This document shows positions 1-8,451 of a DNA stretch of 24,243 bases, piece by piece. The DNA is taken from positions 1 to 24,243 of the forward strand of contig JAVVRI010000014.1 of assembly GCA_036654795.1 (NCBI GenBank), in the 5' to 3' direction. The stretch's first letter is position 1; each line of letters opens with the position of its first letter. Position numbers and translations under genes: made by a program. The DNA comes from JAVVRI01 sp036654795. GTDB taxonomy: Bacteria > Bacteroidota > Bacteroidia > Bacteroidales > Tannerellaceae. Under the pieces are notes generated by a model that saw only the letters and a list, made by a program, of their open reading frames with translations, was not told the DNA's origin and did no database searches.

Positions 1-14
1 TTTCTTCTTGCATT

Positions 15-36
15 GTTGATTCTTTTTAGAGTCAAC
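15..36 (-). terminator. weak hairpin after the polysaccharide operon
   Basis: A short inverted repeat (five-base arms GTTGA and TCAAC, with a few inner pairs) lies just downstream of the beta-helix lipoprotein gene. It could end the long operon, but no clear T tract follows on the minus strand. The rest of positions 1-59 holds no gene that I can support. Confidence 0.25.
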
Positions 37-59
37 CTTATTTACAAAAAGACAGAAAC

Positions 60-1391
60 TCACTTTTTATATCCTGCGTTACCAATTGTCGAACCAGGAA
101 GTGGCTGATAGAAATTATTGGGATCTATCAGGGCATCCATTGGGGTGTCGAATAGTTTGTTGTCTGTTTCTTCAACACTTGAGCCGTTTATTATCCAGAT
201 ATATTTCTGGCGAGATGGGGCTTTCTGATAATAGGAGACAAAAACATTGTTTCTAAGGTCTGATTTGGTGGCAAAGCTTCTCCCATTTGTCTGGATTGCG
301 TATGTCTGGCAATCGACTATTGTATTATTGCTTATTTTAATCGTTGCTGCGTCTGTTGTGCCATATATCCCAATCCCGCTTCCTTGGGTATGAACAAGTA
401 GGTTGTTGCTGATCACGTGAGTGGCATTTCCTTCATTCGCTCCATGGAATTGGATAAGTTCCCCGAATCCGTCGTGTACATAATTGTCGTGTGTGTTGGT
501 ATTGGTTGTACGGCTGCCAACGATGATTCCCATACATTGTCCCCATACCTTTTTCAGACCAAAATCGGCTACTTCGTTGTTATATATTTCCAATTGATCC
601 ATTGCTGATGCTTGTATTCCGTCATATCCCAAATGATGTACATAGTTGTTGTATATTTTCACATTCTTATATCTGATCGGTATGACATAGGTGTGTGCCG
701 GGTTATCGGGTTTTACTCCGGCATTATATCCATGTCCATTTTCATCCCATCCCCACCAGGGAGATGTATGACCGAGATACATCGCTTCGCCGGCTGCTCC
801 CGATATCTCGACATCATGAATAGATAAATTCTCCAATACGGTGTTTGGATACCATGTTTTGGGATTGTCTTTCTCCGGATCGGTTTTCGCCGAGATAGCA
901 ATCCCACCATTGCGAATAGTTATGTTTTTGATCTCTATGTTGTCGGTAAACGGTCTTAAAGCAATTCCAAAATAAGATGCTTGCTTTTGGGGGTGTGTAG
1001 ATCCTTCAATAATAAAATCAGACTTGCTGTTCTCTCCTCCTAAGATTATGTGTTGACATTCCAGTAGCTGGATAGCATTCGAATACGCACCGCCAGACCA
1101 GTTCGGATCTCCTACTGTCAGTGTTTGTCCCGGATAATTCGTGATACGGATAGGTTGCTGTGCACTACCCTTTAGTCCGACGAAACGAACGCTTAAGAAT
1201 TTTCCTTTTAGATAAATTATGCTGCCTGGTCTTATTTGACTCGTTTCAGCAGATTCCATGTCCAGTCGTCCCCTCGAATCGGGAATTAATGCAGATAAAT
1301 TTGTTACATCTTTAGTTACATCTTTAGTTACATCGTTAGAGCAAGAACATAAGAAGGAGATGAAGAATAGAATGGAAATTGTCTTTTTCAT
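60..1391 (-). CDS. right-handed parallel beta-helix lipoprotein
   Basis: This predicted lipoprotein of 443 residues begins with a basic, hydrophobic leader that ends in a Cys lipobox (Cys17). The mature part is built from repeated short strands with N-rich turns, such as ISNNTIVD and NNYVHHLG, which is the pattern of the right-handed parallel beta-helix fold (pectate-lyase-like, PbH1 repeats). Members of this fold are polysaccharide lyases, epimerases or binding proteins, and the sequence alone does not show which. It is the last gene of the exopolysaccharide operon, 70 bases after the acyltransferase gene. A role in trimming, epimerising or holding the finished polymer at the cell envelope is an inference from that position. 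Directly after the lipid-anchored Cys there is a DVTK-type triplication encoded by a 12-bp tandem repeat. The fold is well supported; the reaction is unknown. Confidence 0.8.
   Translation of the reverse strand: MKKTISILFFISFLCSCSNDVTKDVTKDVTNLSALIPDSRGRLDMESAETSQIRPGSIIYLKGKFLSVRFVGLKGSAQQPIRITNYPGQTLTVGDPNWSGGAYSNAIQLLECQHIILGGENSKSDFIIEGSTHPQKQASYFGIALRPFTDNIEIKNITIRNGGIAISAKTDPEKDNPKTWYPNTVLENLSIHDVEISGAAGEAMYLGHTSPWWGWDENGHGYNAGVKPDNPAHTYVIPIRYKNVKIYNNYVHHLGYDGIQASAMDQLEIYNNEVADFGLKKVWGQCMGIIVGSRTTNTNTHDNYVHDGFGELIQFHGANEGNATHVISNNLLVHTQGSGIGIYGTTDAATIKISNNTIVDCQTYAIQTNGRSFATKSDLRNNVFVSYYQKAPSRQKYIWIINGSSVEETDNKLFDTPMDALIDPNNFYQPLPGSTIGNAGYKK
1303..1338 (-). repeat. 12-bp tandem repeat, three copies
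   Basis: Three head-to-tail copies of gttacatcttta (plus strand; the last copy is diverged at its end) encode DVTK, DVTK and DVTN just after the lipobox of the beta-helix lipoprotein. The unit is a multiple of three, so gain or loss of copies keeps the frame and only changes linker length between the membrane anchor and the fold. Confidence 0.85.
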
Positions 1392-1461
1392 AAAATAACA
1401 TTGTAATTAAAGTGTGTCGAATAATTCACCGCATTGGATGATGCAGCATGAAGCAAAATAT

Positions 1462-2481
1462 TTATTTCTCTCCTAAAAAGAGTAATCGGGTGATGCGGCA
1501 TTGTTTAGCTACTTTGCATGCTATTATTGAGCAGGACGTAGCTAAGACAAAGGCAAACAAAATCACACATAGCTCATTGTGTATGTGTAGATAAGAGAGA
1601 ATGATCCGTCCGCCTGATGTGCCAAAACCATGAAAGAGATAGATGCCGTAGGCATATCCGCCTATCCATACGAAGAAACGGTTTTGAAAGGTTTGATGTA
1701 ATAACAGAAATAAGGCCGCAATGATCCATAGAGGTAACAGATCTACATAAAAGTCTGCCATAGAAGTGGGGTAGAACCATTTTATTTGCAGAATGACAAT
1801 TCCTATTATGGACATAGGTAGATAGAATTTCTTTATAAGACTGGGCGTGAATATTTGTTTATTGAAACGTTGTATCCCTACACCTGCTACAAAATAGGGC
1901 AGCTGATCTAAAGCTCCCTGAAAGCTAAAGAAATTAGGTAGTTTGCCGGAAATGAATTCGTGTTGAAGTAGATAGAACAGATAAGAAGAAATTAAGAATA
2001 GAGCCCATCCGCGAAACGTCTTTGTCCATCCCTTCAGATCGGCAGTGGCCATAGCTAGGAATATCAGAAATAATGAAGGAAGATACCAATAGATGCTATA
2101 AGGGAAAACATAAATACGCCAAATATCAGTCAGTGTACCTTTGTTATTTGTTCCTGGAACCAAGTATTGTACCATGAAATAGAGCGTACCAACGGTTGCC
2201 ATTGGTATGAGCAGCCGCTTCACTTTCTTAAAAGTGAAAGAGGAAAATGAGCCTTCCCGAATAGGTCGAAGCGCATAGACCCAACCGGCAATAGCCGTGA
2301 ATAGCGGCATCTGAATATAATCAATCCAGCTATAAAGATACCTCCATGGAGAGGGGAAATCTATTTTCATTCCCCCGTCTGGAGCAGAACCAATAACGTG
2401 CCCCATCACAACAAGCAGGATGGCTATGCCACGGAGGGTTTCGATAGATAAATTACGTTGGCTCTGAATAGATGCACTCAT
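1462..2481 (-). CDS. acyltransferase-3 family membrane O-acyltransferase
   Basis: This 339-residue integral membrane protein has the acyltransferase-3 (OafA/YrhL-like) layout. The N-terminus carries the RNLSIETLRGIAI motif followed by the helix with the conserved His (VVMGHV, His28), and about ten hydrophobic segments follow. Family members move an acyl group, usually acetyl, onto a sugar of a surface polysaccharide at the cytoplasmic membrane. Its ATG overlaps the stop of the upstream phosphoribosyltransferase gene by four bases (ATGA), so the two are very likely translationally coupled. In this operon it most likely decorates the exopolysaccharide or its lipid-linked repeat unit. The donor and acceptor cannot be read from the sequence. 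Confidence 0.88.
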   Translation of the reverse strand: MSASIQSQRNLSIETLRGIAILLVVMGHVIGSAPDGGMKIDFPSPWRYLYSWIDYIQMPLFTAIAGWVYALRPIREGSFSSFTFKKVKRLLIPMATVGTLYFMVQYLVPGTNNKGTLTDIWRIYVFPYSIYWYLPSLFLIFLAMATADLKGWTKTFRGWALFLISSYLFYLLQHEFISGKLPNFFSFQGALDQLPYFVAGVGIQRFNKQIFTPSLIKKFYLPMSIIGIVILQIKWFYPTSMADFYVDLLPLWIIAALFLLLHQTFQNRFFVWIGGYAYGIYLFHGFGTSGGRIILSYLHIHNELCVILFAFVLATSCSIIACKVAKQCRITRLLFLGEK

Positions 2482-3416
2482 TTGAAACGTTTTATTTTAT
2501 TTCTAATAGCTAGTAATACTTTTCTCAGGAAAGGCAGATACTGACCGCTTTTCACGTTATATAATAGGGATTGATTATTGAATATAATCTCAAAGTTTTC
2601 AGTACATAATACTGGCTTTTTTGTGATTTTATTAATATCTAACGCCTGGGTTAACGAGCTTTCAATAAATAGTTTGTATTCATTTTTGCTATACTCGGTA
2701 GCTTTGTGTAGGGCATGGCAATTCGCTTTTATGCGTGCCTCTTTGTTGGGTAAATCCAGCATGACCAGCCGACTGTATTTTACTTTGTTCTCTCTCAACC
2801 AAGCCTCCGTCTCTTTTCTGTATTTTTCCAAACGAGATGTAACCAATGTACCTATTTGGCTACCTGGAATAAAGAGCGGTTGTGCGTGTAGTAAAAAGTC
2901 AATATACTTTTCGCCATCATCATTTTGCTCCAGTGTGGGATCTACACATAACACACCGTCAATGTCTAGACAAGACTTACTTAGTATCGTATGGTTTAGT
3001 ATATTCCATTGGAAATAACGGGGTAGGGGTACTGCTTCAAAAAAGTAGTCGACTACCTGTCTTTTTTCAGGAATAACGTAGATTGCGCAATACTGAATAT
3101 CAAAGCAGTCTTGCAGATGCTTCACCTGCTCTCTGCATTTCACCATTGCTGCACCTGAGGATATGCTGTCATCAACAATAAGGATCTTTCTGAACTTTTT
3201 CACGTCAATGAACTGTCCTCTTTCACCGGACTTGTATATATGTCCATTAATAAAAGAGCCTAAGTCTGTTACAGGTCTGTTTAGATAGAGCGCTAATAAG
3301 TTAGCAGGAAACATTCCACTGCGTGGAATGCCTACAATCAAATCAAAATCCCGCGGGAGTATATAAAGACGCTTTAGGATGATCTGGTTTAAATCGGATA
3401 TGGATCTATAGTTCAT
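2478..3416 (-). CDS. phosphoribosyltransferase-HAD fusion protein
   Basis: This 312-residue soluble protein joins two enzyme-like domains. Residues about 20-145 form a type I phosphoribosyltransferase domain with the PRPP-binding motif ILIVDDSISSG (78-88). Residues about 147-260 look like a HAD phosphatase: DIDGV (Asp151, Asp153) is motif I, the TLVTSR segment (192-197) fits motif II, and a Lys near 248 could be motif III. The gene sits inside the polysaccharide operon, overlapping the upstream glycosyltransferase by 11 bases and the downstream acyltransferase by 4. It could make a phosphoribosyl-linked intermediate and then remove the phosphate, giving a ribosyl donor in the manner of decaprenyl-phosphoryl-ribose synthesis, but that is inference. 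A salvage role is the alternative. The domain calls are firm; the substrate is not known. Confidence 0.82.
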   Translation of the reverse strand: MNYRSISDLNQIILKRLYILPRDFDLIVGIPRSGMFPANLLALYLNRPVTDLGSFINGHIYKSGERGQFIDVKKFRKILIVDDSISSGAAMVKCREQVKHLQDCFDIQYCAIYVIPEKRQVVDYFFEAVPLPRYFQWNILNHTILSKSCLDIDGVLCVDPTLEQNDDGEKYIDFLLHAQPLFIPGSQIGTLVTSRLEKYRKETEAWLRENKVKYSRLVMLDLPNKEARIKANCHALHKATEYSKNEYKLFIESSLTQALDINKITKKPVLCTENFEIIFNNQSLLYNVKSGQYLPFLRKVLLAIRNKIKRFK

Positions 3417-4628
3417 TTGGATAATATTTTACAACGTTTTGTATAGATTGATATATTTTCTCTACACTATTTTTCCAACTATGTGTATTTGCAAATTGGA
3501 TACGATTAAGGATGATATGTTTATCTGTTTCTGATAAAGCAAATTGTATTGCCTGTTGATAATCGTCTACGGAATGACATAGATATACATAGTCTTTAAA
3601 CAGTTGCATCGTGTCAGTAGCAGTAGCAATTACAGGTTTTCCTAAAGCTAAAAATTCATCAATTTTACGAGGATAGTTTCCAATTGTAACATCATTGACT
3701 AATTGTGGATTTAAACAGATGTCGAATGATTGTATATAGTTTGGAACTTGTTTTTTAGGCTTTAATCCAAGAAAATGAACATTCTTTAAATTATTCAAAG
3801 CGTGAGCAGAAAAAACCGTATCTGCTTTTCCTACTAATACAAAAGAGAAATGAGGGTTTTGAACTGCTAACTTATAAATCAGATTAGCATCTAAGCGAAG
3901 TGATGTGATATCTCCTATATATCCGATAATCGGATGTTTTATTTGTAGAATGTCTTCTGGTTGTTTTTTTGTTTGTTCTATTTGATAAGATGATAGATCA
4001 ACTCCTTGCCCAACATCATATGTTTTCGGATTAAACTGACGGGCGTATAGAGCTAATTGTTCAGAATTACAAACGNNNNNNNNNNGATCAAATTTGAATT
4101 TTTGATTAGTAAAGGTTCTATGCGCTCAATATGTTTTTTCCAGAAAGGAATAGATGTTAAGTTATCCCTACGATAGTAGATGGATATTTTAGGTTTTAAG
4201 TACTCTTTCGCATAAAAGCTGCGATAGATGTCATTATCTATGAACAAAATATAGTCTTTAAATTGAAGCTCTTGTAGCGTCTTTAGGACAAACGAATACA
4301 TCTTCTTATTGTTGAGTTTGTTTACTGCATCAAAGAGCATACCATCCGGCAGAGTGTTGATAGGCCAGAGGGTAAATGGATAGTCGAGCACCCATAAACT
4401 GGAGTTGATTTGTCTTATTGCAGGAGATTTACCTTTGACGACGTTCTTCCGTTGCGTAAATTCCGGCATGTCTTTTTTGCAGTAATAGGTTATCTTATCC
4501 AGTGGAGTATTGATATAAAGAACTCTGTTATGCTTGGAAATCTCAAGCGCAATATCAATGGCGTTGGAGCCGATGGCTATATCCCAAGGTTGTAGTCCTG
4601 TAAAGATAAAATCTCTTCCTTCGATCAT
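3406..4628 (-). CDS. GT4-like glycosyltransferase split by a scaffold gap
   Basis: One glycosyltransferase gene is read here in two pieces on either side of ten Ns. The N-terminal part (4628 to 4086, 181 codons from ATG) has the start typical of this group (RDFIFTGLQPWD) and runs to KNSNLI. The C-terminal part (4074 to 3406) resumes with VCNSEQLALYARQ, then a GQGVDL segment and the donor-domain stretch PRKIDEFLALGKPVIAT. Together they give about 400 residues with two Rossmann-like halves, as in GT-B retaining glycosyltransferases such as the TuaH-like group. A frame match needs a true gap of 2 modulo 3 bases, and ten Ns do not satisfy this, so the Ns are a placeholder. No coding damage is shown. 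The protein probably adds one sugar to the lipid-linked repeat in the cytoplasm. It ends 11 bases inside the next gene. Confidence 0.85.
4076..4085. other. assembly gap (10 N)
   Basis: A run of ten Ns joins two contigs in the middle of a glycosyltransferase gene. The flanking protein ends (SNLI and VCNSEQL) read almost continuously in related proteins, so little sequence is probably missing. The placeholder length breaks the frame artificially. Confidence 0.97.
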
Positions 4629-4636
4629 AATGAGTA

Positions 4637-5752
4637 TTATTTGATTGATGTATATATTTCAAGTAATGCACGGGCTGTTTGTTCCCATGAAAAATGCTTT
4701 ACACGTTCTAATCCATAGTCTACTTGTTTGTTGTAGAAGTCTGGCGATTGTTCCAGCAATATTAATTTGTCTGCTATTTCTTCTTCATCCATCGGATTTA
4801 CTAAGATGGCATCTTTGCCGGCTACTTCGGGCATAGATGAAAGGTTCGAAGTAATAACCGGAGTACCGCATGCCATAGATTCTAAAATAGGAATACCAAA
4901 TCCTTCTCTTAGGGATGCACAAATAAAGGCAAATGCACCATTATATAAATAGGGTAGATCTTCGCCGGATATATATCCCGGACAGACTAATTTGTCTTTC
5001 ATTCCATTAATTTGATTCTCTGCTAAAATGGTGTTTACTGAATCTTCAGATAGTCCTGTAATGATTAATGGCAGAGCCTTTGGGGATTTCTCTATATATA
5101 ATTTGTATGCTTTGAGTATTCGTATTGTATTCTTTCTTGGATCGGTACTGCCAAGAAATAGAAGATATTTCTCCGCCTTACAGTATTTTTGGGTAACCAG
5201 ATAAGGATTTTTTATTAATTTATATTGAGTACTAACTCCATTATGAATTACGGATAAACGCGATGTGTCAAACTTTAATTTGGAACATATATTTGTATAT
5301 TCAGTGTTTGACACTGTTATTATTTTTTTGCATATGGGTACAATATATGGAACAAGCCACCTACGATAGTACCAACCTAAATTTTGATAGAAAGATTTGT
5401 TTACACCGTCTTTTTTTTCGAGAAAAATAACATCATGCAATGTAAGCACTAAGGGGGGATTGCCAAATAGAGGAGCCGTGTTGCTGGTACAATGTAATAA
5501 ATCTGGTTTAACTTTGGCTACTGCACGAGGTAAAGCAACCTGTTCCCATAATGGATAAGTAGCACAGTTCACTTCGATGATGTGTAGGTTGTCTGATTCT
5601 TGCAGACAGCGGTCTTTTCCAGGACTAACAAATATAAAATATTCATTCGATTTATCGATTCTTTGTAGCTCGCGTATGGCTTCCAGAGCTACAAAATCCA
5701 TACCATGTTTATTGGTTCGGAATATGCGTTGGGCTTCTATGGCTATTTTCAT
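4637..5752 (-). CDS. GT4 family glycosyltransferase
   Basis: This 371-residue cytoplasmic retaining glycosyltransferase has the GT-B fold. The acceptor half includes LTLHDVIF (103-110) and ITVSNT (145-150). The donor half starts near GSTDPRKN (201-208) and carries the EX7E signature: Glu283 and Glu291 in the stretch from EGFGIPILE to SMACGTPVI. This arrangement is typical of mannosyl- and related transferases of capsule and O-antigen clusters. It sits 8 bases upstream of the next glycosyltransferase gene and 11 bases downstream of the GT2 gene. Together these enzymes would extend the lipid-linked repeat begun by the sugar transferase at the head of the operon. The sugar cannot be deduced. The coding region is visibly AT-rich, as is common for such clusters. 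Confidence 0.92.
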   Translation of the reverse strand: MKIAIEAQRIFRTNKHGMDFVALEAIRELQRIDKSNEYFIFVSPGKDRCLQESDNLHIIEVNCATYPLWEQVALPRAVAKVKPDLLHCTSNTAPLFGNPPLVLTLHDVIFLEKKDGVNKSFYQNLGWYYRRWLVPYIVPICKKIITVSNTEYTNICSKLKFDTSRLSVIHNGVSTQYKLIKNPYLVTQKYCKAEKYLLFLGSTDPRKNTIRILKAYKLYIEKSPKALPLIITGLSEDSVNTILAENQINGMKDKLVCPGYISGEDLPYLYNGAFAFICASLREGFGIPILESMACGTPVITSNLSSMPEVAGKDAILVNPMDEEEIADKLILLEQSPDFYNKQVDYGLERVKHFSWEQTARALLEIYTSIK

Positions 5753-5763
5753 AATTACCGTGT

Positions 5764-6978
5764 TTATAATTCAGTATGTTCAGTATGAATAAACTGCTTG
5801 TTGGCTCCTTTTAGTCGGAAGTAGTTAAACAGCATCAATAGAAAAAGAATAGGCAATGATCGTAGAGCCTTTTTGAAACGTTTATCGACCAAATAATCCG
5901 GAACGGCAATACTAAATGTCATGCAAAGCAATAGAAACAACGTCCACCATTTGACGGACAATGTCCAGTCTACTATTGTAAAGATAAGCGCAAATATAAA
6001 TATCATGCCAAAAAGAATAACCCGGGGAGGCATCATCCATTGAAAAAGTTTGTCGCAATAATCCCAATTACCACTCAATAAAGCCATTGGGATATGCTTT
6101 AATCCATAAAATAGATTGTAAAACTGAGTAGATAACCACCGGCGGCGTTGGTTATAAAAACCGTTTTTGTCACTAACTTTTTCGTCATAGGTGTAAACAT
6201 CTTCCAGGTACTCAATATAAACATGCTGCAGCAACAAACTTTGCTCCAATTGTTTATCTACTCCTACGCTTTGGGCATTTTGGATGTTCTCTTTGAATAT
6301 CTCATAGTCGAACGCCATTCCCGAACCAATCAGTGCAGACGAGAATCCCAGGCTGGTATGCCCTTTCCGGAAGATTGAATTATTAATTTCTTCGCTGACA
6401 GCATCCAACACCGCTACATTTGTATTACGGCTTTTAGCTACCCGATGTGTTTGCACGGCCGAACAGCCCGAATAAAACGCATTATTCAACTGGTCAAGAA
6501 ACGTCTCATCCACCAAATTGTCCGCATCCAGTATCACAACTATATCCGTTTTTTCTTTTTTATGCTCCATATATTCTGCGGCACGTATCAGTGCATTTGT
6601 CTTACTACTATGTGGGTCGGTAATTTCAATTACTTCGGCCGATAAATCCTGTAACTGTTGGTTCGTTGCTTCGGTCATGTGGTCGGAGATGACGATGATG
6701 TCATATTGTTCACGAGGATAGGCTTGCTTCAGAAAAGACTGAATCGAGTGGATGATGATTGAATCTTCTTTGTAAGCCGGAAATAATACCGCAAAATGAT
6801 ATTTTATACGGGCTGGTGGATAAGTATCTTTTCTCTTTTTAAGAGAAAAGAGGGCAAATACGAATAAATAGAGCACAGCTACCAAAAAGAGTAAAAACAA
6901 GATGGCATCTCCCATCAGAACAATCTTTTCGTTGCTACTGCTCCAACTTGTTGTTATGTGTATGAATTCTTCGATCAT
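5764..6978 (-). CDS. membrane GT2 family glycosyltransferase
   Basis: This 404-residue protein has one N-terminal membrane helix (about 24-46), a cytoplasmic GT-A catalytic domain (about 60-295) and C-terminal membrane helices (about 315-390). Catalytic hallmarks are the nucleotide-binding Asp in VISDH (99), the DAD metal-binding motif (151-153), a GSG loop (218-220) and QRRRW (277-281), a variant of the QxxRW motif of processive GT2 enzymes. This layout recalls hyaluronan or cellulose synthase-like transferases, so processive synthesis with coupled membrane passage is possible, although the operon also has a Wzy-like polymerase. Only three bases separate it from the polymerase gene upstream. 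Transfer of an N-acetylated or neutral sugar is a guess that the sequence does not settle. Confidence 0.9.
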   Translation of the reverse strand: MIEEFIHITTSWSSSNEKIVLMGDAILFLLFLVAVLYLFVFALFSLKKRKDTYPPARIKYHFAVLFPAYKEDSIIIHSIQSFLKQAYPREQYDIIVISDHMTEATNQQLQDLSAEVIEITDPHSSKTNALIRAAEYMEHKKEKTDIVVILDADNLVDETFLDQLNNAFYSGCSAVQTHRVAKSRNTNVAVLDAVSEEINNSIFRKGHTSLGFSSALIGSGMAFDYEIFKENIQNAQSVGVDKQLEQSLLLQHVYIEYLEDVYTYDEKVSDKNGFYNQRRRWLSTQFYNLFYGLKHIPMALLSGNWDYCDKLFQWMMPPRVILFGMIFIFALIFTIVDWTLSVKWWTLFLLLCMTFSIAVPDYLVDKRFKKALRSLPILFLLMLFNYFRLKGANKQFIHTEHTEL

Positions 6979-6981
6979 AAT

Positions 6982-8445
6982 CTATATTTTTTCGTTGTTT
7001 AATTCCACTTGTTCATGACTTTCTTTTATCTTTCTGTCAAAATATTCGCCTTTTAAAACCAAAGATAGTCCTGTGAAAGCAATAATATAAGTAGGAAATT
7101 GCCCCCAGAAGGCATTACCATAAGCACTTAGTAGCATTCCGGTGATACCACACAACATTCCGGATAATAGTCCTTTCAATTCCAAGTCTCGAATGCGAAA
7201 CATGATGAGATAGGCACTACGCATAATAACAATTGCCAGAAAACTCAAGTAAAGAGTTACACCGACAATTCCAGTCTCTACCCATATCTTTACGTACCAC
7301 GAATCGTGTGGAATTGAGGTGGTAAAGCGATGAGACATCTTTTGGTTTTCTACCCCCGAGAGACCGATGCCTTCTCCTAGCGGTCTGTTTTTCAAGTATT
7401 CACCTAGGAGTTTTTGATTTTCTCTTCGCACATTAAACGACCCATCGGCTGAAGGATTGAAAGCTGTGCGCATACGGCGAATTTGTTGATTGTTTTGCCC
7501 GATAGAGGTGAAGGCAAAAAAGATATATATAAATAGGAGGACAAGACCTCCTGCCATCATTGTTTTTATATTTTTACTCAATACAAGATAAAGAGCAAAT
7601 CCACCTATCGGAACAATAATGGCTCCTCGCGTACCGGATAGAAACATGGCATAGAAACCTGCTAAGGCTACCAGACCATAGTATATTTTTAGTGACTTTT
7701 GCTTAACGGCTGAGGCTGCGATAGCAAATAGAACACCGGCACATCCCATATTGGACCCAAAGTTTCCTGCATCAGTAAAGAAAGAGAAATAACGAGTTCC
7801 AGTAGCTAATAAGTGTGTCGATGCATTACTTCCTTCGTTCAACCATTGTTGCTCTCCACTATCAAACCCCCAATACTTTTGCATGATTGCTTTTAAGACA
7901 GCTGTCATGGTGAAAATAGATAGTAAAAAAACAATCTGTTTCACTGTCTGGTAACGTACGCAGACTAATGACACGATCAGTGAGATGAGAAATCCATTGA
8001 ATATAAGTCCTCTGGATAAGATCCACGCTTCCAACATGCCAGTCGGGTTTCCGATTTCAGCCAAGCAATAAATCATCCAGACGAACGAACCGATAGTCAG
8101 TGCATTCAATCCGAATTTCCATTCTATATTTTTGAAGAGTGCTGTATGAATAAGGATGATCACCAATGTGGCAGCCATCAGGCTATCCATCAGAAAACTG
8201 ATTCCACTTAAGTTAGCGTAACGGGTTAATCCCATCAGGTAGTAGTTGATAGTGAAGGTTAGCAAGAAAAGAATAAGCGGATAGCACAACACCAGATAGC
8301 CGGTAATAAAGAGAAAAGGTAAACATACAATCGCTAATGCTAAAAGAAAGTTGCTAGTCATCAAAGACGCGGCAATACCCATTAGACCAACCAAGAAAAG
8401 GATGGAATAAAGTTTAAATTGCTTTGTGTTTGTATGAATGCTCAT
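6982..8445 (-). CDS. Wzy/WaaL-type O-antigen polymerase or ligase
   Basis: This 487-residue protein is almost all membrane helices, with one large loop at about 315-385. It contains SGTRGA (270-275, with Arg273) and, after the loop, GEGIGLSG and IPHDSW with His380, followed by the WVETGIVG helix. This is the Wzy_C/O-antigen-ligase signature, in which Arg and His in the periplasmic face are needed for transfer from undecaprenyl diphosphate. In this operon, next to a chain-length co-polymerase gene (6 bases apart), it is more likely the repeat-unit polymerase than a lipid A ligase. The two functions cannot be separated by sequence alone. Confidence 0.88.
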   Translation of the reverse strand: MSIHTNTKQFKLYSILFLVGLMGIAASLMTSNFLLALAIVCLPFLFITGYLVLCYPLILFLLTFTINYYLMGLTRYANLSGISFLMDSLMAATLVIILIHTALFKNIEWKFGLNALTIGSFVWMIYCLAEIGNPTGMLEAWILSRGLIFNGFLISLIVSLVCVRYQTVKQIVFLLSIFTMTAVLKAIMQKYWGFDSGEQQWLNEGSNASTHLLATGTRYFSFFTDAGNFGSNMGCAGVLFAIAASAVKQKSLKIYYGLVALAGFYAMFLSGTRGAIIVPIGGFALYLVLSKNIKTMMAGGLVLLFIYIFFAFTSIGQNNQQIRRMRTAFNPSADGSFNVRRENQKLLGEYLKNRPLGEGIGLSGVENQKMSHRFTTSIPHDSWYVKIWVETGIVGVTLYLSFLAIVIMRSAYLIMFRIRDLELKGLLSGMLCGITGMLLSAYGNAFWGQFPTYIIAFTGLSLVLKGEYFDRKIKESHEQVELNNEKI

Positions 8446-8451
8446 CTTTTC

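Noticed and set aside
2578..3018. Plus-strand open frame of 146 codons
   Set aside because: It lies opposite the phosphoribosyltransferase-HAD gene, has no recognisable motif and is a shadow frame.
3406..3798. A separate 130-residue glycosyltransferase starting at a TTG codon
   Set aside because: The same frame stays open upstream to the N gap and encodes more of the glycosyltransferase, so this is the C-terminal part of the gene that starts at 4628.
5772..5789. 9-bp direct repeat at the end of the GT2 gene
   Set aside because: Two copies only, encoding HTEHTE at the C-terminus. It is too short to suggest a mobile or regulatory element.
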